This document shows positions 44,466 through 53,484 of a stretch of 64,000 bases of DNA, piece by piece. The notes under the pieces were generated by a model. That model saw only the letters and a program-made list of their open reading frames with translations, had not been told where the DNA came from and did not search any database. Source of the DNA: Paenibacillus luteus (lineage in GTDB: Bacteria > Bacillota > Bacilli > Paenibacillales > Paenibacillaceae); the NCBI RefSeq assembly GCF_006542765.1, contig NZ_SKCD01000033.1, positions 62,001 to 126,000 of the forward strand. Reading direction: 5' to 3'. Both the position numbers and the translations under genes were made by a program. Every line of letters begins with the position of its first letter. Position 1 is the first letter of the stretch.

Positions 44466-44595
44466 AATCCTAAACAGGAGGGAAGCTTGTGTTGTTTTCA
44501 TTGGCTTTTCCACTAGGGCTTGGCTTCTGCTGCAATTAAACGGTATGATGAATGCATAGATAAATAGACCAAATTTACCGAATGGAGAGAGACGA

Positions 44596-44931
44596 ATGAA
44601 TGTATATGACAAAGCTTATGAATTGGCAAAAGCATTAAAGGACAGCGAGGAAGCGAATTTGCTCAAGCTTGCCAAGGAAGCGGCTGAAGCGGATGCGGAA
44701 GCCAAACGAATGCTGGATGATTTCCGTGAGCGGCAATCCTTCCTGCAGCAAAAAATGATGGCTGGCGAGGAGCCTTCTGCGGAAGAAATGGAGAAGATGA
44801 ACAAGCTCTACGAGGTCATTACACTCAATCCATTGATTGGTAAGCTGCTTGACGCTGAGCGCCGATTCGCAGTTGTGTTTGAGGATGTCAACCGAATAAT
44901 GTCCGACGTTCTAAAGTCTATCGTAGACTAG
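44596..44931 (+). CDS. yheA: YlbF/YmcA-family protein, YheA-like
   Basis: 111 residues, almost entirely helical and acidic, with no cysteine. VYDKAYELAKALKDSEE at the start, RMLDDFRERQSFLQQKMM in the middle and LYEVITLNPLIGKLLDAERRF near residue 75 match the UPF0342/YheA group. The YlbF relatives act with YmcA and YaaT in RNase Y control, but YheA itself has no proven role. It is adjacent and divergent to the YheC/YheD operon, matching the yheA-yheB-yheC-yheD neighbourhood of Bacillus. GGAGAGAG precedes the ATG. Confidence 0.82.
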   Translation: MNVYDKAYELAKALKDSEEANLLKLAKEAAEADAEAKRMLDDFRERQSFLQQKMMAGEEPSAEEMEKMNKLYEVITLNPLIGKLLDAERRFAVVFEDVNRIMSDVLKSIVD

Positions 44932-45022
44932 CTGCAGGCATATCCCTTGTCCTTTCCTCATAGAATGGTAGTGCGGACAAGAGCATTGGCCGCTAATGAC
45001 CGAAGTAGAGGAGCTGAACGGG

Positions 45023-45307
45023 ATGCTAGCTGGTAAGGTTCGTCACGTCATATATTTGCTCATTGCGCTTGCGATGCTTGTATATGCGCTTCCGCGTCTG
45101 GAACTGAGCGCACCTTGGAGCATAATGAGCGTATTTGGGCTGGTCTGGATAGGGTTTGCGCTTATCATTATTACCGCACATGTCAATGCGCTGCTGATGA
45201 ATGAGGAGAAGCGCAAGGAACTCGCGCGCATCAAGAAAGCCAAGGCTCTTCTCTGGGAGCAAAAGCTGCTCCAAAAAGCAACACTTTCACGAAAAGCGAG
45301 AGGTTAG
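45023..45307 (+). CDS. Small hypothetical membrane protein
   Basis: 94 residues from ATG 45023, or 103 from ATG 44996 in the same frame. The later start is preferred for its GAGGAG site 9 bases upstream. Two hydrophobic helices (about residues 7-24 and 33-53) are followed by a long basic amphipathic tail rich in Lys, Arg and Leu (EEKRKELARIKKAKALLWEQK) that would lie on the cytoplasmic side. I do not recognise the family. It follows yheA by about 90 bases and is followed by two terminator hairpins. Confidence 0.6.
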   Translation: MLAGKVRHVIYLLIALAMLVYALPRLELSAPWSIMSVFGLVWIGFALIIITAHVNALLMNEEKRKELARIKKAKALLWEQKLLQKATLSRKARG

Positions 45308-45348
45308 TTGCTACAAAAGGCATCAGCCAAGAGGAAGGCTAGAGGATC

Positions 45349-45368
45349 AGAGCAGACATGCTGCTCTG
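45349..45368 (+). terminator. Short terminator hairpin
   Basis: CAGAGCAG at 45349-45356 pairs with CTGCTCTG at 45361-45368 around ACATG. A T-rich stretch follows. Confidence 0.55.
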
Positions 45369-45383
45369 AGTTATTGTTTTCTA

Positions 45384-45427
45384 ACAAAGAAGCTCCGCCG
45401 ATTTCTCTTCGGGCGGAGCTTCTTTGT
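45384..45427. terminator. Bidirectional terminator with perfect 16-bp stem
   Basis: ACAAAGAAGCTCCGCC (45384-45399) pairs perfectly with GGCGGAGCTTCTTTGT (45412-45427). It separates the plus-strand membrane protein from the convergent XRE gene. Confidence 0.85.
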
Positions 45428-45462
45428 GTTGTATGTCAACCTGTAGAGGAAGTAGTGAAAGG

Positions 45463-45810
45463 TTAAATATCTTTGAATTGAACCAACTGCTTGACGATTT
45501 TGTAGACGGCTTCCTGTTCCTTCAGGCTTAGGCCGTGGATTTGATGAACAATTTTGGTGGCGTAGCCTTCAGGGTCCACATCCGCCAAATCCGGAGGGGC
45601 GCTGACATTGACGAGCATCTCCAGCGGCGTTTGCAGCGCGTTTGCAATTTTGCTGAGCACATCGATCGTCGGATTTTTTTCACCGCGCTCGACCTGCCCC
45701 ATATACGATGCATTAATATCGGCGCGAAAAGCAAGCTGTTCTTGGCTTAGGCCTCTTTTTTTCCTCAATTGACGAATGTTTTCTCCAACCAGCCCTGCAA
45801 TTTCAGTCAT
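45463..45810 (-). CDS. XRE-family transcriptional repressor
   Basis: 115 residues. The helix-turn-helix is in the first 60 residues: NIRQLRKKRGLSQEQLAFRA, then INASYMGQVERGEKNPTIDVLSKIANAL (two parts), in the lambda-Cro/SinR-like fold. The C-terminal half is helical (LSLKEQEAVYKIVKQLV) and probably dimerises. It is divergent from the gene at 45993, and the region between holds a perfect palindrome next to the promoter, a likely binding site. GAGGTGAC precedes the ATG at 45810. Confidence 0.85.
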   Translation of the reverse strand: MTEIAGLVGENIRQLRKKRGLSQEQLAFRADINASYMGQVERGEKNPTIDVLSKIANALQTPLEMLVNVSAPPDLADVDPEGYATKIVHQIHGLSLKEQEAVYKIVKQLVQFKDI

Positions 45811-45882
45811 TTTGTCACCTCAGCCTAACGATAAAACTTTGCTTGACGGCCAACAACGCCCTATAGAACATATTAAAAATAG

Positions 45883-45894
45883 TGACTATAGTCA
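45883..45894. promoter_or_regulatory. Palindromic operator, TGACTATAGTCA
   Basis: A perfect 12-base palindrome touching the -35 box of the promoter that follows. Its form (ACTATAGT core) is typical of XRE-regulator operators. The divergent XRE gene at 45810 is the natural candidate to bind it. Confidence 0.6.
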
Positions 45895-45924
45895 TTGACA
45901 AAAAGTTGGGCTCTTTACTATAAT
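45895..45924 (+). promoter_or_regulatory. Strong sigma-A promoter
   Basis: TTGACA at 45895-45900, an 18-base spacer and TATAAT at 45919-45924, both consensus. It reads toward the gene at 45993 with a 5' leader of about 60 bases. Confidence 0.8.
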
Positions 45925-45992
45925 TGTGTAAAAAAGTATCATTCTATTAATATCATTACCTGTAAAGGGTCAATTTACCAATTAAACTAAAG

Positions 45993-46514
45993 ATGATAGG
46001 ATATATTAGGGAAAAATTGAGGCGAAGGGAGGATGGCTGGGTGGTTGATGAATTCGAGTTTTTCAGAAAAGTCCGTGCATATTATAATAATGTTCCCTTC
46101 TTGGTTCAATTCACTTATCGATTGTCTCATCGTGTAGACAAGGCAGTTACGGCCCGCGGCTCGTTCAGTTGCCGCGTTAATCCTCATACCCAAATCGTGG
46201 AATATGTGCTTGAACTCAAATCGGATACAATATCTAGACCTTACAGCGAGCAGAGCTCGTTTTTGTTTTCAAGCATATATGAGGAAATACCAGCTCAAAT
46301 GATTGAAATGATGCAATTCCCAATTCAATCCCTGAGATATCCTATACCCATTGAGTATGATTGGCAGGCTTTTGTGAAGTCCGGAGCCGAGGAAGCGATT
46401 AACGTGCAAACGATCCAGCAGTTATTTAAGAAGTGGAGATTGAAAGGGCCGGAGGGGCAACAGATCGACGGCAAGCTGAAGGTGGAGCGCGTGCTGCTGC
46501 AATGGCAGCTATAA
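45993..46514 (+). CDS. Hypothetical protein, 173 residues
   Basis: A soluble-looking protein with no signal peptide or membrane helix and no family I recognise. It has a mixed charged/aromatic N-terminus (KLRRREDGWVVDEFEFFRK), a middle segment SFSCRVNPHTQIVEYVLELK and a C-terminal KKWRLKGPEGQQIDGKLKVE. The ATG lacks a strong ribosome site. The gene has the best promoter in the neighbourhood, just behind a palindromic operator next to the XRE repressor, so it is probably regulated by it. Confidence 0.6.
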   Translation: MIGYIREKLRRREDGWVVDEFEFFRKVRAYYNNVPFLVQFTYRLSHRVDKAVTARGSFSCRVNPHTQIVEYVLELKSDTISRPYSEQSSFLFSSIYEEIPAQMIEMMQFPIQSLRYPIPIEYDWQAFVKSGAEEAINVQTIQQLFKKWRLKGPEGQQIDGKLKVERVLLQWQL

Positions 46515-46603
46515 GAGCAGTTTAATGATGGACAGACATGACTTGTATCCCGCTTTCTCCTATAATAGGTTGTAACAATAGAAAGTCGGACGGAGGATAT
46601 AAG

Positions 46604-47965
46604 GTGACTTCAATCGGACCAGGCAATGAAACCAGCACGAAGCATGAACAGATTTTGAACTATATTCAAAACCTCAAGATTGGAACAAAAATATCAGTTC
46701 GGGCAATTGCCAAATCTCAGGGCGTTAGCGAGGGGACGGCATACAAGGCATTCAAGGAAGCAGAGAGTTCGGGTCTTGTCAGCACGAAGGAACGGATTGG
46801 CACGGTGCGGATCGACAGGAAGCGCCGTGAGGCGCTGGATCAGCTTACTTTTGGCGAGGTCGCCGAAATCGTAGAAGGCCGCTTGTTTGGAGGCGCAGCT
46901 GGACTGGATAAAACGCTGCATAAGTTCGTTATCGGCGCGATGGAGATTGATGCCATGCTGCGTTATATCGATGAAGGCAGCCTGCTCATTGTAGGCAATC
47001 GGATCGGAGCGCATCGCTGTGCACTAGAAGAGGGTGCAGGCGTGCTAATTACCGGCGGCTTTGAGCCGAGCTCGGAAGTGATCCAACTGGCAGATGAGCG
47101 AGCACTCCCTATTATTTCCTCGCGCCATGACACGTTTACGGTCGCTTCTATGATCAACCGGGCCATGTATGACCGGCTAATTAAGCGCAAAATTATGCTG
47201 ATCGAAGATATCGTCACCTTCAGTAAACCAGCTGACGTGCTTAGAATCCGAAATACCATTTCAGACTTTCATAAGTTATCTCGCGAGACGGGCTATTCTC
47301 GTTTTCCCGTGATCGATGATCGAACCAAGGTGATTGGGATGATGACAGCCAAGGATGCTGTCGGTGCACCGGAGGATAGCATGGTTGACAAGGTGATGAC
47401 CAAACAGCCGATTACGGCAGCTCCCAATATTACCGTTACCTCTGCTGCCCATACCATGGCCGCTGAAGGAATTGACTTGCTTCCTATCGTAGATAGACAT
47501 CGCAAGCTGCTGGGCGTCGTAACGAGGCAAGAAGTACTGGATGCGATGCGTTTTGCAGGCAAGCAGCCGGAATCGGGCGAGACCTTTGAGGATTTAATGT
47601 GGACGGGTTTTCTGGCTACTTCAAGCGCAAATTCAGCTGGGCATGATGAGCTGGGCATTTCCTACAAAGGCACGATTACGCCGCAAATGTCGGGCGCGCT
47701 GGGGATGGTATCGGAGGGACTGCTGGCCACTTTGATGACACAGGCAGCTCGCAGAATGATTAGGGATACCGCCAAAAGGGATTACTTGCTTGAGAGTATG
47801 ACGACTTATTTTGTAAGGCCGGTTCAGATCGACAGCGAAATTAGAATCATACCGAGGGCATTGGAAATGAGTCGGAAGTTTACGAAGTTGGAAATCGAGG
47901 TCAAGGATGCACAAGGATTGGCCGCCAAGGCAATGCTGACGGCCCAAATGATTGATCCGTATTAA
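46604..47965 (+). CDS. ytoI: CBS/DRTGG-domain regulatory protein (YtoI-like)
   Basis: 453 residues. The N-terminus is a winged helix-turn-helix (ISVRAIAKSQGVSEGTAYKAF near residue 25). Next is a DRTGG domain (FVIGAMEIDAMLRYIDEGSLLIVGNR near 110), then two CBS motifs (FPVIDDRTKVIGMMTAKDAVG near 235 and LPIVDRHRKLLGVVTRQEVLDAM near 290). The C-terminal part is a hot-dog thioesterase-like domain (about residues 335-450). This is the YtoI architecture of Bacillus. CBS pairs usually bind adenine nucleotides. GTG 46604 is chosen for its GGAGGATATAAG site. The longer frame from 46538 is not supported. It is the leftmost gene of the conserved ytoI-ytpI-ytrI-ytrH-dnaE block. Confidence 0.85.
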   Translation: MTSIGPGNETSTKHEQILNYIQNLKIGTKISVRAIAKSQGVSEGTAYKAFKEAESSGLVSTKERIGTVRIDRKRREALDQLTFGEVAEIVEGRLFGGAAGLDKTLHKFVIGAMEIDAMLRYIDEGSLLIVGNRIGAHRCALEEGAGVLITGGFEPSSEVIQLADERALPIISSRHDTFTVASMINRAMYDRLIKRKIMLIEDIVTFSKPADVLRIRNTISDFHKLSRETGYSRFPVIDDRTKVIGMMTAKDAVGAPEDSMVDKVMTKQPITAAPNITVTSAAHTMAAEGIDLLPIVDRHRKLLGVVTRQEVLDAMRFAGKQPESGETFEDLMWTGFLATSSANSAGHDELGISYKGTITPQMSGALGMVSEGLLATLMTQAARRMIRDTAKRDYLLESMTTYFVRPVQIDSEIRIIPRALEMSRKFTKLEIEVKDAQGLAAKAMLTAQMIDPY

Positions 47966-47975
47966 ATAGCAGGTA

Positions 47976-48272
47976 TTAGCTTCTCGAAGAGCTGTAGAGG
48001 CTGAGATTGCGAAGTCCGGCAAATAGATTAAATACGCCAAGTACGAGAAAGATAGCGCCGATGACGATGCGAAGCGTGGACTCGCCGGACAGAAACAGTT
48101 GAACCAAAGCGATAAACAGTAGCATACTGCCCATGCTGATATTCATTTTGGCAGAATGTACGGCTCTTGTTCTCGGATCGGCGGCGCGGCGTGATTTGAA
48201 GCTGAATACGGCTGAGAATACGAGTGAAACAAGGATGCCAGGCATGAGCAGCCATTGCATTAGTTGATTCAT
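47976..48272 (-). CDS. ytpI: YtpI-family membrane protein
   Basis: 98 residues with three hydrophobic helices (about residues 8-24, 44-60 and 68-88). It matches YtpI in size, hydropathy and position. Conserved-looking polar parts are FKSRRAADPRTRAVHSAKMN and the C-terminal NLFAGLRNLSLY. It is converging on ytoI. GGAGCTACT precedes the ATG. The biochemical function is unknown. Confidence 0.75.
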   Translation of the reverse strand: MNQLMQWLLMPGILVSLVFSAVFSFKSRRAADPRTRAVHSAKMNISMGSMLLFIALVQLFLSGESTLRIVIGAIFLVLGVFNLFAGLRNLSLYSSSRS

Positions 48273-48360
48273 GGAAAAGTAGCTCCTTTAGGTCTAATCA
48301 TTATCGTTATCAGATGGACAACAGACAGAGTCTATTGTACCACGAAATACGGCTGTGTGC

Positions 48361-48876
48361 CTAAGATGGAGGCTTTGTGTAGTTGCGGATCTCGACCCAG
48401 ACTTGAAGGATATTGTCGACGACCAGAATCGTTTTGACTTCAATTGTATAATCTTTGTTATAAACGTCCATATAGACCCTTTTCTCCAACAGCTTGCGCG
48501 CGAATCTCGCATCGGAGTCAATCTCATATATGCTTCGACCAAGAAAGATCTTTAGGTCTTCCTTAATCCGCTTAATCAGTTCAGCTTCAGCCACCTGATC
48601 AATTTTTGGCCGGTTTGTGTCCTGCGCGGTTTCCTTCTCAATGCGGGGAAGCACGCTCTTGATTACGGTATGCTGATTCTTGAATTGATTCAAGGATTTG
48701 ATATCCTGTTCATATTGCTCAAGCTGCACTTCAAGCCCGCTTTTTAAATCAATCAAAGCCTCGAACTGCACCAAATAAATGGAATTATAGATGATTGCTC
48801 CGATAATCATGCCTAACATTAAAACCCCAACCATTTGAAGACCTCTCACAAATCGGCCAAACGGCGGCAGACGCAT
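48361..48876 (-). CDS. ytrI: Sporulation membrane protein YtrI
   Basis: 171 residues. One transmembrane helix at about residues 15-35 is followed by a coiled-coil (LKSGLEVQLEQYEQDIKSLNQF near 45) and a mixed C-terminal domain (LIKRIKEDLKIFLGRSIYEID near 100, RNYTKPPS at the end). In Bacillus, YtrI is needed for full spore resistance and is expressed in the mother cell. It follows ytrH by three bases, and the two genes are probably co-transcribed. Confidence 0.82.
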   Translation of the reverse strand: MRLPPFGRFVRGLQMVGVLMLGMIIGAIIYNSIYLVQFEALIDLKSGLEVQLEQYEQDIKSLNQFKNQHTVIKSVLPRIEKETAQDTNRPKIDQVAEAELIKRIKEDLKIFLGRSIYEIDSDARFARKLLEKRVYMDVYNKDYTIEVKTILVVDNILQVWVEIRNYTKPPS

Positions 48877-48879
48877 CGC

Positions 48880-49206
48880 TTAATTGGCTCCCTTGCAAAT
48901 GAGACGGACAAGCTCCGTGCCTAGATGCGCCCCAAGAAACGCGATGAAAATAAAGCATATTTGCTGCGCTGCCGGAGATAAATGCCCCTCACTAATATTG
49001 CTCTCAATGACACGAACAGGATCGATGGACCCGCCTATAGCGGCTACGATCGCCCAAATTTTCAGCCGCACTGCCGTATCCAGCATTGTCGTTGCAGGCG
49101 GCAGCAGCATGAAGATCGAGCCGATGGCAGCAAGCGTCGATCCTCCTAAAACCACGCCAAATGCAATAAAGAAATCAAGTCCCGCTTTGGACAAAAAGTA
49201 GCTCAT
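48880..49206 (-). CDS. ytrH: Sporulation protein YtrH
   Basis: 108 residues with three hydrophobic helices (about residues 8-30, 45-62 and 84-103). The opening SYFLSKAGLDFFIAFGVVLGGS and the middle IWAIVAAIGGSIDPVRVIES are characteristic of YtrH, a spore-formation membrane protein of unknown biochemistry. ATG 49206 has AGGAGGGATACC upstream. The open frame extends to 49242 but lacks a ribosome site. It is divergent from dnaE. Confidence 0.85.
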   Translation of the reverse strand: MSYFLSKAGLDFFIAFGVVLGGSTLAAIGSIFMLLPPATTMLDTAVRLKIWAIVAAIGGSIDPVRVIESNISEGHLSPAAQQICFIFIAFLGAHLGTELVRLICKGAN

Positions 49207-49388
49207 GGTATCCCTCCTAAAAATATGATGCATGATGCGCAACCCACAACCAACCCCTATTTACGCTGTTCTAGGGAAGCGGGCCTTGAGATGCCTGTAT
49301 ACACTCCTACCATTCTATGGGCGTGTCCACTGCTAATATGATAAAATAGAGATAACTTATTTGGACGCAGCGGAAAGGAACGGATGCA

Positions 49389-52300
49389 ATGAGCGGCGAG
49401 AACCAACAATCATTCGTGCATTTGCACGTTCACAGCGAATATAGCCTACTTGATGGTGCCGCAAGAATCCGCGACCTAACGGCAAGAGCAGCGGAGCTTG
49501 GCATGAAGGCGCTCGCGTTGACTGACCATGGGGTTATGTACGGTGCAATTCCATTTTACCGGGCATGCCGTGCGCATGGCATTAAACCGATTATCGGCTG
49601 TGAGCTCTATATGACGGCCGGGTCCCGCTTTGAGAAAGGGACACGCAAGGAAAACCCGATCTACCATTTGATCGTGCTTGCCAAGAACGAGACGGGTTAT
49701 CGGAATTTGATGAAGCTTAGCTCGATTGCCCATTTGGAGGGCTTTCATTATAAACCGCGCGTTGATTTAGAGGTTCTAAGGACGCATTCGGAAGGATTGA
49801 TTTGCCTAAGTGCGTGTTTAGGAGGAGAAGTATCCCAGCATTTGCTGCATGAACGCATAGAAGAAGCTAGGAACAGTGCTTTACGGTACAAAGCGATTTT
49901 TGGCGATGACTTTTATTTAGAGCTGCAGGATCATGGGATGCTGGATCAGAAGAAGGTTAATGCCGAAATGATTAAGCTGGCTGCTGAAACAGGCATCAAG
50001 CTTGCGGCGACAAACGATGTGCATTATCTCCAAGCAGAGGATGCCGCTGTGCAGGACGTACTTATTTGTATTGGCACGGGCAAGACGATAGAGGATACCG
50101 ATCGGCTGCGTATGCTTACTGATCAGATGTATATGAAAAGTGCAGATGAAATGGCGCTTTTATACCGGCATGTGCCAGAAGCATTGGCGAATACGATAGA
50201 AATTGCAAGCAAATGCGAGCTGGAGCTTACGCTTGGCCGTGCTGCTCTTCCTGTGTTTCGGCCGGTGCCTGATGCGATGAGCTCATCCGATTATTTAAGG
50301 ACATTATGCCAAGACGGGTTGACCGCAAGATATGCGGGCTTGTCCGAATGGGCGGACGATGCCGAGTTCAAGCAGAAGGCAGAGGAGCGTCTAGCATATG
50401 AGCTTTCTGTCATCGACAATATGGGCTTTAGCGATTATTTTCTTATCGTTTGGGATTTTGTTCGATTTGCCCATGAGCGCGGCATACGGACAGGACCGGG
50501 TCGAGGTTCCTCCGCAGGCAGCTTGGTAGCCTATACCCTTCGGATAACTGATGTTGATCCGCTGAAATACAAGCTTTTGTTCGAGCGTTTTCTGAATCCG
50601 GAGAGAATCTCAATGCCGGATATCGATATCGATTTCAACGATGAGCGACGAGACGAAGTTATCGCCTATGTTGCGGCCAAATACGGGGATGAGCATGTCG
50701 CCCAAATCATTACTTTCGGTACGATGGCAGCCAAGGCTGCGGTTCGGGATGTAGGGCGAGCGATGAACGTTCCATTTCAAGAAGTGGACCGCGCTGCGAA
50801 GCTCATTCCGAACCAGCTTGGCATTACGCTTGAGGAAGCGCTTCGCATCAGCAGTGAGCTGCGTGAAGCAAGTGAGCGGCAGCCGAAGACGGCGGCTTTG
50901 CTTCAGATGGCTTTGAAGGTAGAGGGAATGCCTCGCCATGCGTCCACGCATGCGGCTGGTGTTGTTATCTCGCAAGAGCCTCTAACCCACTATACGCCCA
51001 TACAGGGCGGAAGCGAGCAAATACCGCTGACGCAATATTCCATGGAGCATCTGGAAGCGATCGGCCTTCTCAAAATGGATTTTCTCGGTTTGCGGACGCT
51101 GTCTATTCTAGAGCGTGCCTTGCAAGCCGTAAAGGACCAGCACGGTAAAATTATTGATTTTCATACGATAAGCGATAATGATCCAGCGACCTATGCGATG
51201 TTAAGCCGGGGAGATACGACGGGCATATTTCAGCTCGAGTCCTCCGGCGTAAGGCGCGTCTTAAAGGAAATGAAACCGACGGAATTCGAGGACATCGTTT
51301 CGGTGCTTGCGTTATACCGTCCGGGCCCCATGGAATTTATTCCGAAATATATTCAGGGCAAGCATGGATTAGTGACGGTCGAGTACCCGCATCCTTCGCT
51401 GGAGCCTATTTTGTCAGATACGTATGGCATCATCGTCTATCAGGAGCAAATCATGCAAATTGCTTCCGCAATGGCCGGTTTCTCGCTTGGCGAAGCTGAT
51501 TTGCTGCGTCGTGCCGTATCGAAGAAAAAGCGCGAGGTACTTGACGAGGAGAGGGCGCATTTTGTTAAGGGCAGCTTGGCACAGGGGTATTCCGAGTCCG
51601 ATGCCAATCACGTTTACGATATGATCGTCAGGTTCGCCGATTACGGCTTCCCACGCGCGCATGCGGCAGCCTACGGTGTGCTTGCTTTCCAGACGGCTTG
51701 GCTCAAAGCCAACTATCCGGTTCCTTTCATGGCTTCCATGTTGGCTTCTGTGACAGGCAACCAGCGGAAAACTGCGGAATATGTAGATGAGTGCCGCCGT
51801 ATGGGCATTGCCGTGCTGCCTCCTGACGTCAATGAAAGCAGCGTATCCTTTACGCCTGTAGATAAAGCAGTGCGCTTTGGGCTTGCCGCGATTAAAAACG
51901 TCGGTACGCAGGCAATTGAAGCACTTATGAAGGAACGAGGAGAAAGCCCTTTTGAAAGCTTGCTCGATCTTTGTCAGCGCGTAGACCTGCGGGTTGTGAA
52001 CAAGCGAGTGCTCGAATCGCTCATTCAAGCAGGGGCGTTAGATACTTTGCCTGGGCATCGTGCCCAGTTGCTCGGTGCGCTTGAAGAAACGGTGGAGGCT
52101 GCCGTCAAGTGGCGCAAGGAGCGAGAGGAGCTTCAGCTCGAAATGTTCGGGCTCGATGAAGTGCAGAACTGGGATGTAGAGCTGCCGGATATACGTCCGT
52201 ATACGTCCGCACAGCAGCTTGATTTCGAACGCGAACTGCTGGGGCTTTATATATCGGGCCATCCTTTAGACGGGGCGGAGCAGCAGCTAAGCACGTTAGG

Positions 52301-53156
52301 GCTCGACCGGTTGGTTGAACTTAGCGAAGCGAAGGATGGTAATATCGCCATCCTAGGTGTAATGATCGTCTCCCTAAAGCCGTTTACGAATAAAAAAGGG
52401 CTCGCTATGGGTTTTCTTGAGGTAGAGGATCACATTTTGCGTGTGGAAGCTGTTGTCTTTCCAACGACATGGAAGCGGATCGGCAGCAAGCTGGTCAAAG
52501 GCGGTTTGGCAATTATCCAGGCAACGGTACAGCAGCAGGATGATGACTTTAAGCTCATTGTTGAGGACTGCGTGCCCATTGATCTTGAAGATGTTGGGCT
52601 GGCTGATCAGGTTAAACGGCTTCAGAAGCAGGCGCAAGCGCGCGCGGCACGCGTTTCCGGAAGCGCAACGCCGGTATCGTCGGGTGGTTCTGCAACGAGG
52701 GACAGGACGCAGAGCGGCTATGGACAAGCGGCCCGAGGGGCTGCATCCGTTAAGCAACAGACGAGTCAGGAACCGGCTGTCAAACCTAACAGACAGCAAG
52801 TGACGGGAACAAGGCAAGGTGCAGCACATGGAACGGAGCAAGGGACAACACAAGGAACAGGGCAAGGATCAGTACAAGGGACCGTCCAAGGAGCAGCACA
52901 GGATCGTTCTGCCCTAGGCGAACGCAAACCGCAGCGCGTCTATATCAAAATCGTGGCAGAGAAAGAAGAACCTGCTGTTCTGGAACAGCTAAAACGTTTA
53001 TTGGTGGCACACAGCGGCCAGAACGATACGGTTCTCTTCTATGTGCAAGGACAAAAGTCAATCGCGCTTAGCGAAAGCTACCGGGTGAAGCCATCCCCGC
53101 AGTTGATATCAGTTATTGAGGAGCTTCTTGGAGAAGGCACGATCGTTGTGAAATAA
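49389..53156 (+). CDS. dnaE: DNA polymerase III alpha subunit, DnaE
   Basis: 1255 residues. The N-terminal PHP domain has HLHVHSEYSLLDGA at residue 11 and LTDHGVMYG near 45. The polymerase core has PGRGSSAGSLV near residue 370, PDIDIDFNDERRDEV near 408 (catalytic aspartates), FLGLRTLSI near 565 and the FPRAHAAAYG block near 755. The OB-like domain has LEVEDHILRVEAVVFP near 1015. In Bacillus DnaE extends RNA primers and works beside PolC. A ~95-residue low-complexity insert rich in Gln, Gly and Thr lies near 1088-1180 (DNA about 52660-52925) before the last domain. Confidence 0.93.
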   Translation: MSGENQQSFVHLHVHSEYSLLDGAARIRDLTARAAELGMKALALTDHGVMYGAIPFYRACRAHGIKPIIGCELYMTAGSRFEKGTRKENPIYHLIVLAKNETGYRNLMKLSSIAHLEGFHYKPRVDLEVLRTHSEGLICLSACLGGEVSQHLLHERIEEARNSALRYKAIFGDDFYLELQDHGMLDQKKVNAEMIKLAAETGIKLAATNDVHYLQAEDAAVQDVLICIGTGKTIEDTDRLRMLTDQMYMKSADEMALLYRHVPEALANTIEIASKCELELTLGRAALPVFRPVPDAMSSSDYLRTLCQDGLTARYAGLSEWADDAEFKQKAEERLAYELSVIDNMGFSDYFLIVWDFVRFAHERGIRTGPGRGSSAGSLVAYTLRITDVDPLKYKLLFERFLNPERISMPDIDIDFNDERRDEVIAYVAAKYGDEHVAQIITFGTMAAKAAVRDVGRAMNVPFQEVDRAAKLIPNQLGITLEEALRISSELREASERQPKTAALLQMALKVEGMPRHASTHAAGVVISQEPLTHYTPIQGGSEQIPLTQYSMEHLEAIGLLKMDFLGLRTLSILERALQAVKDQHGKIIDFHTISDNDPATYAMLSRGDTTGIFQLESSGVRRVLKEMKPTEFEDIVSVLALYRPGPMEFIPKYIQGKHGLVTVEYPHPSLEPILSDTYGIIVYQEQIMQIASAMAGFSLGEADLLRRAVSKKKREVLDEERAHFVKGSLAQGYSESDANHVYDMIVRFADYGFPRAHAAAYGVLAFQTAWLKANYPVPFMASMLASVTGNQRKTAEYVDECRRMGIAVLPPDVNESSVSFTPVDKAVRFGLAAIKNVGTQAIEALMKERGESPFESLLDLCQRVDLRVVNKRVLESLIQAGALDTLPGHRAQLLGALEETVEAAVKWRKEREELQLEMFGLDEVQNWDVELPDIRPYTSAQQLDFERELLGLYISGHPLDGAEQQLSTLGLDRLVELSEAKDGNIAILGVMIVSLKPFTNKKGLAMGFLEVEDHILRVEAVVFPTTWKRIGSKLVKGGLAIIQATVQQQDDDFKLIVEDCVPIDLEDVGLADQVKRLQKQAQARAARVSGSATPVSSGGSATRDRTQSGYGQAARGAASVKQQTSQEPAVKPNRQQVTGTRQGAAHGTEQGTTQGTGQGSVQGTVQGAAQDRSALGERKPQRVYIKIVAEKEEPAVLEQLKRLLVAHSGQNDTVLFYVQGQKSIALSESYRVKPSPQLISVIEELLGEGTIVVK

Positions 53157-53484
53157 TTGCAGCTTAACTTGCAGTCGGATTCTTGTCTGATACGATCTAT
53201 TTAAATTAAAGAAGACAGCTGCAAGTGCGTTCCAAAAGAATGTTCTCCTCACGCAGTGATCAAAACATAAATAATTCTAGTTCAAGTAAATTTCCTTCCG
53301 AATGCTTCCGGAAACAAATGTATTTCGTATGCACATCAGGGCTTGTTCGCGCATATGTTTAGAGATACAAGCGGCGATGACAATTAAGCTTGCCAGAATA
53401 AGTTCGGTTTTCTGGACACGGTCATCTGCTCACGCTAATGTTTTCAAGCTAAACGTACAAGCAGTTACGGGAGGGATGAGTTCG
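53157..53484. other. Intergenic between dnaE and pgpA, no gene supported
   Basis: 328 bases without a convincing gene. An open plus-strand frame runs in from 53302 into pgpA but has no ribosome site and is compositionally random. I see no clear terminator or consensus promoter, although A/T-rich stretches near 53200-53290 could hold one. Confidence 0.5.

Noticed and set aside
52790..52925. CRISPR-like array in dnaE
   Set aside because: The repetition is in-frame low-complexity coding for Q, G and T, with no regular repeat/spacer length.
53302..53484. N-terminal extension of pgpA
   Set aside because: No ribosome site at 53302 and no similarity to the family. GGGAGGG before 53485 gives a clear start.
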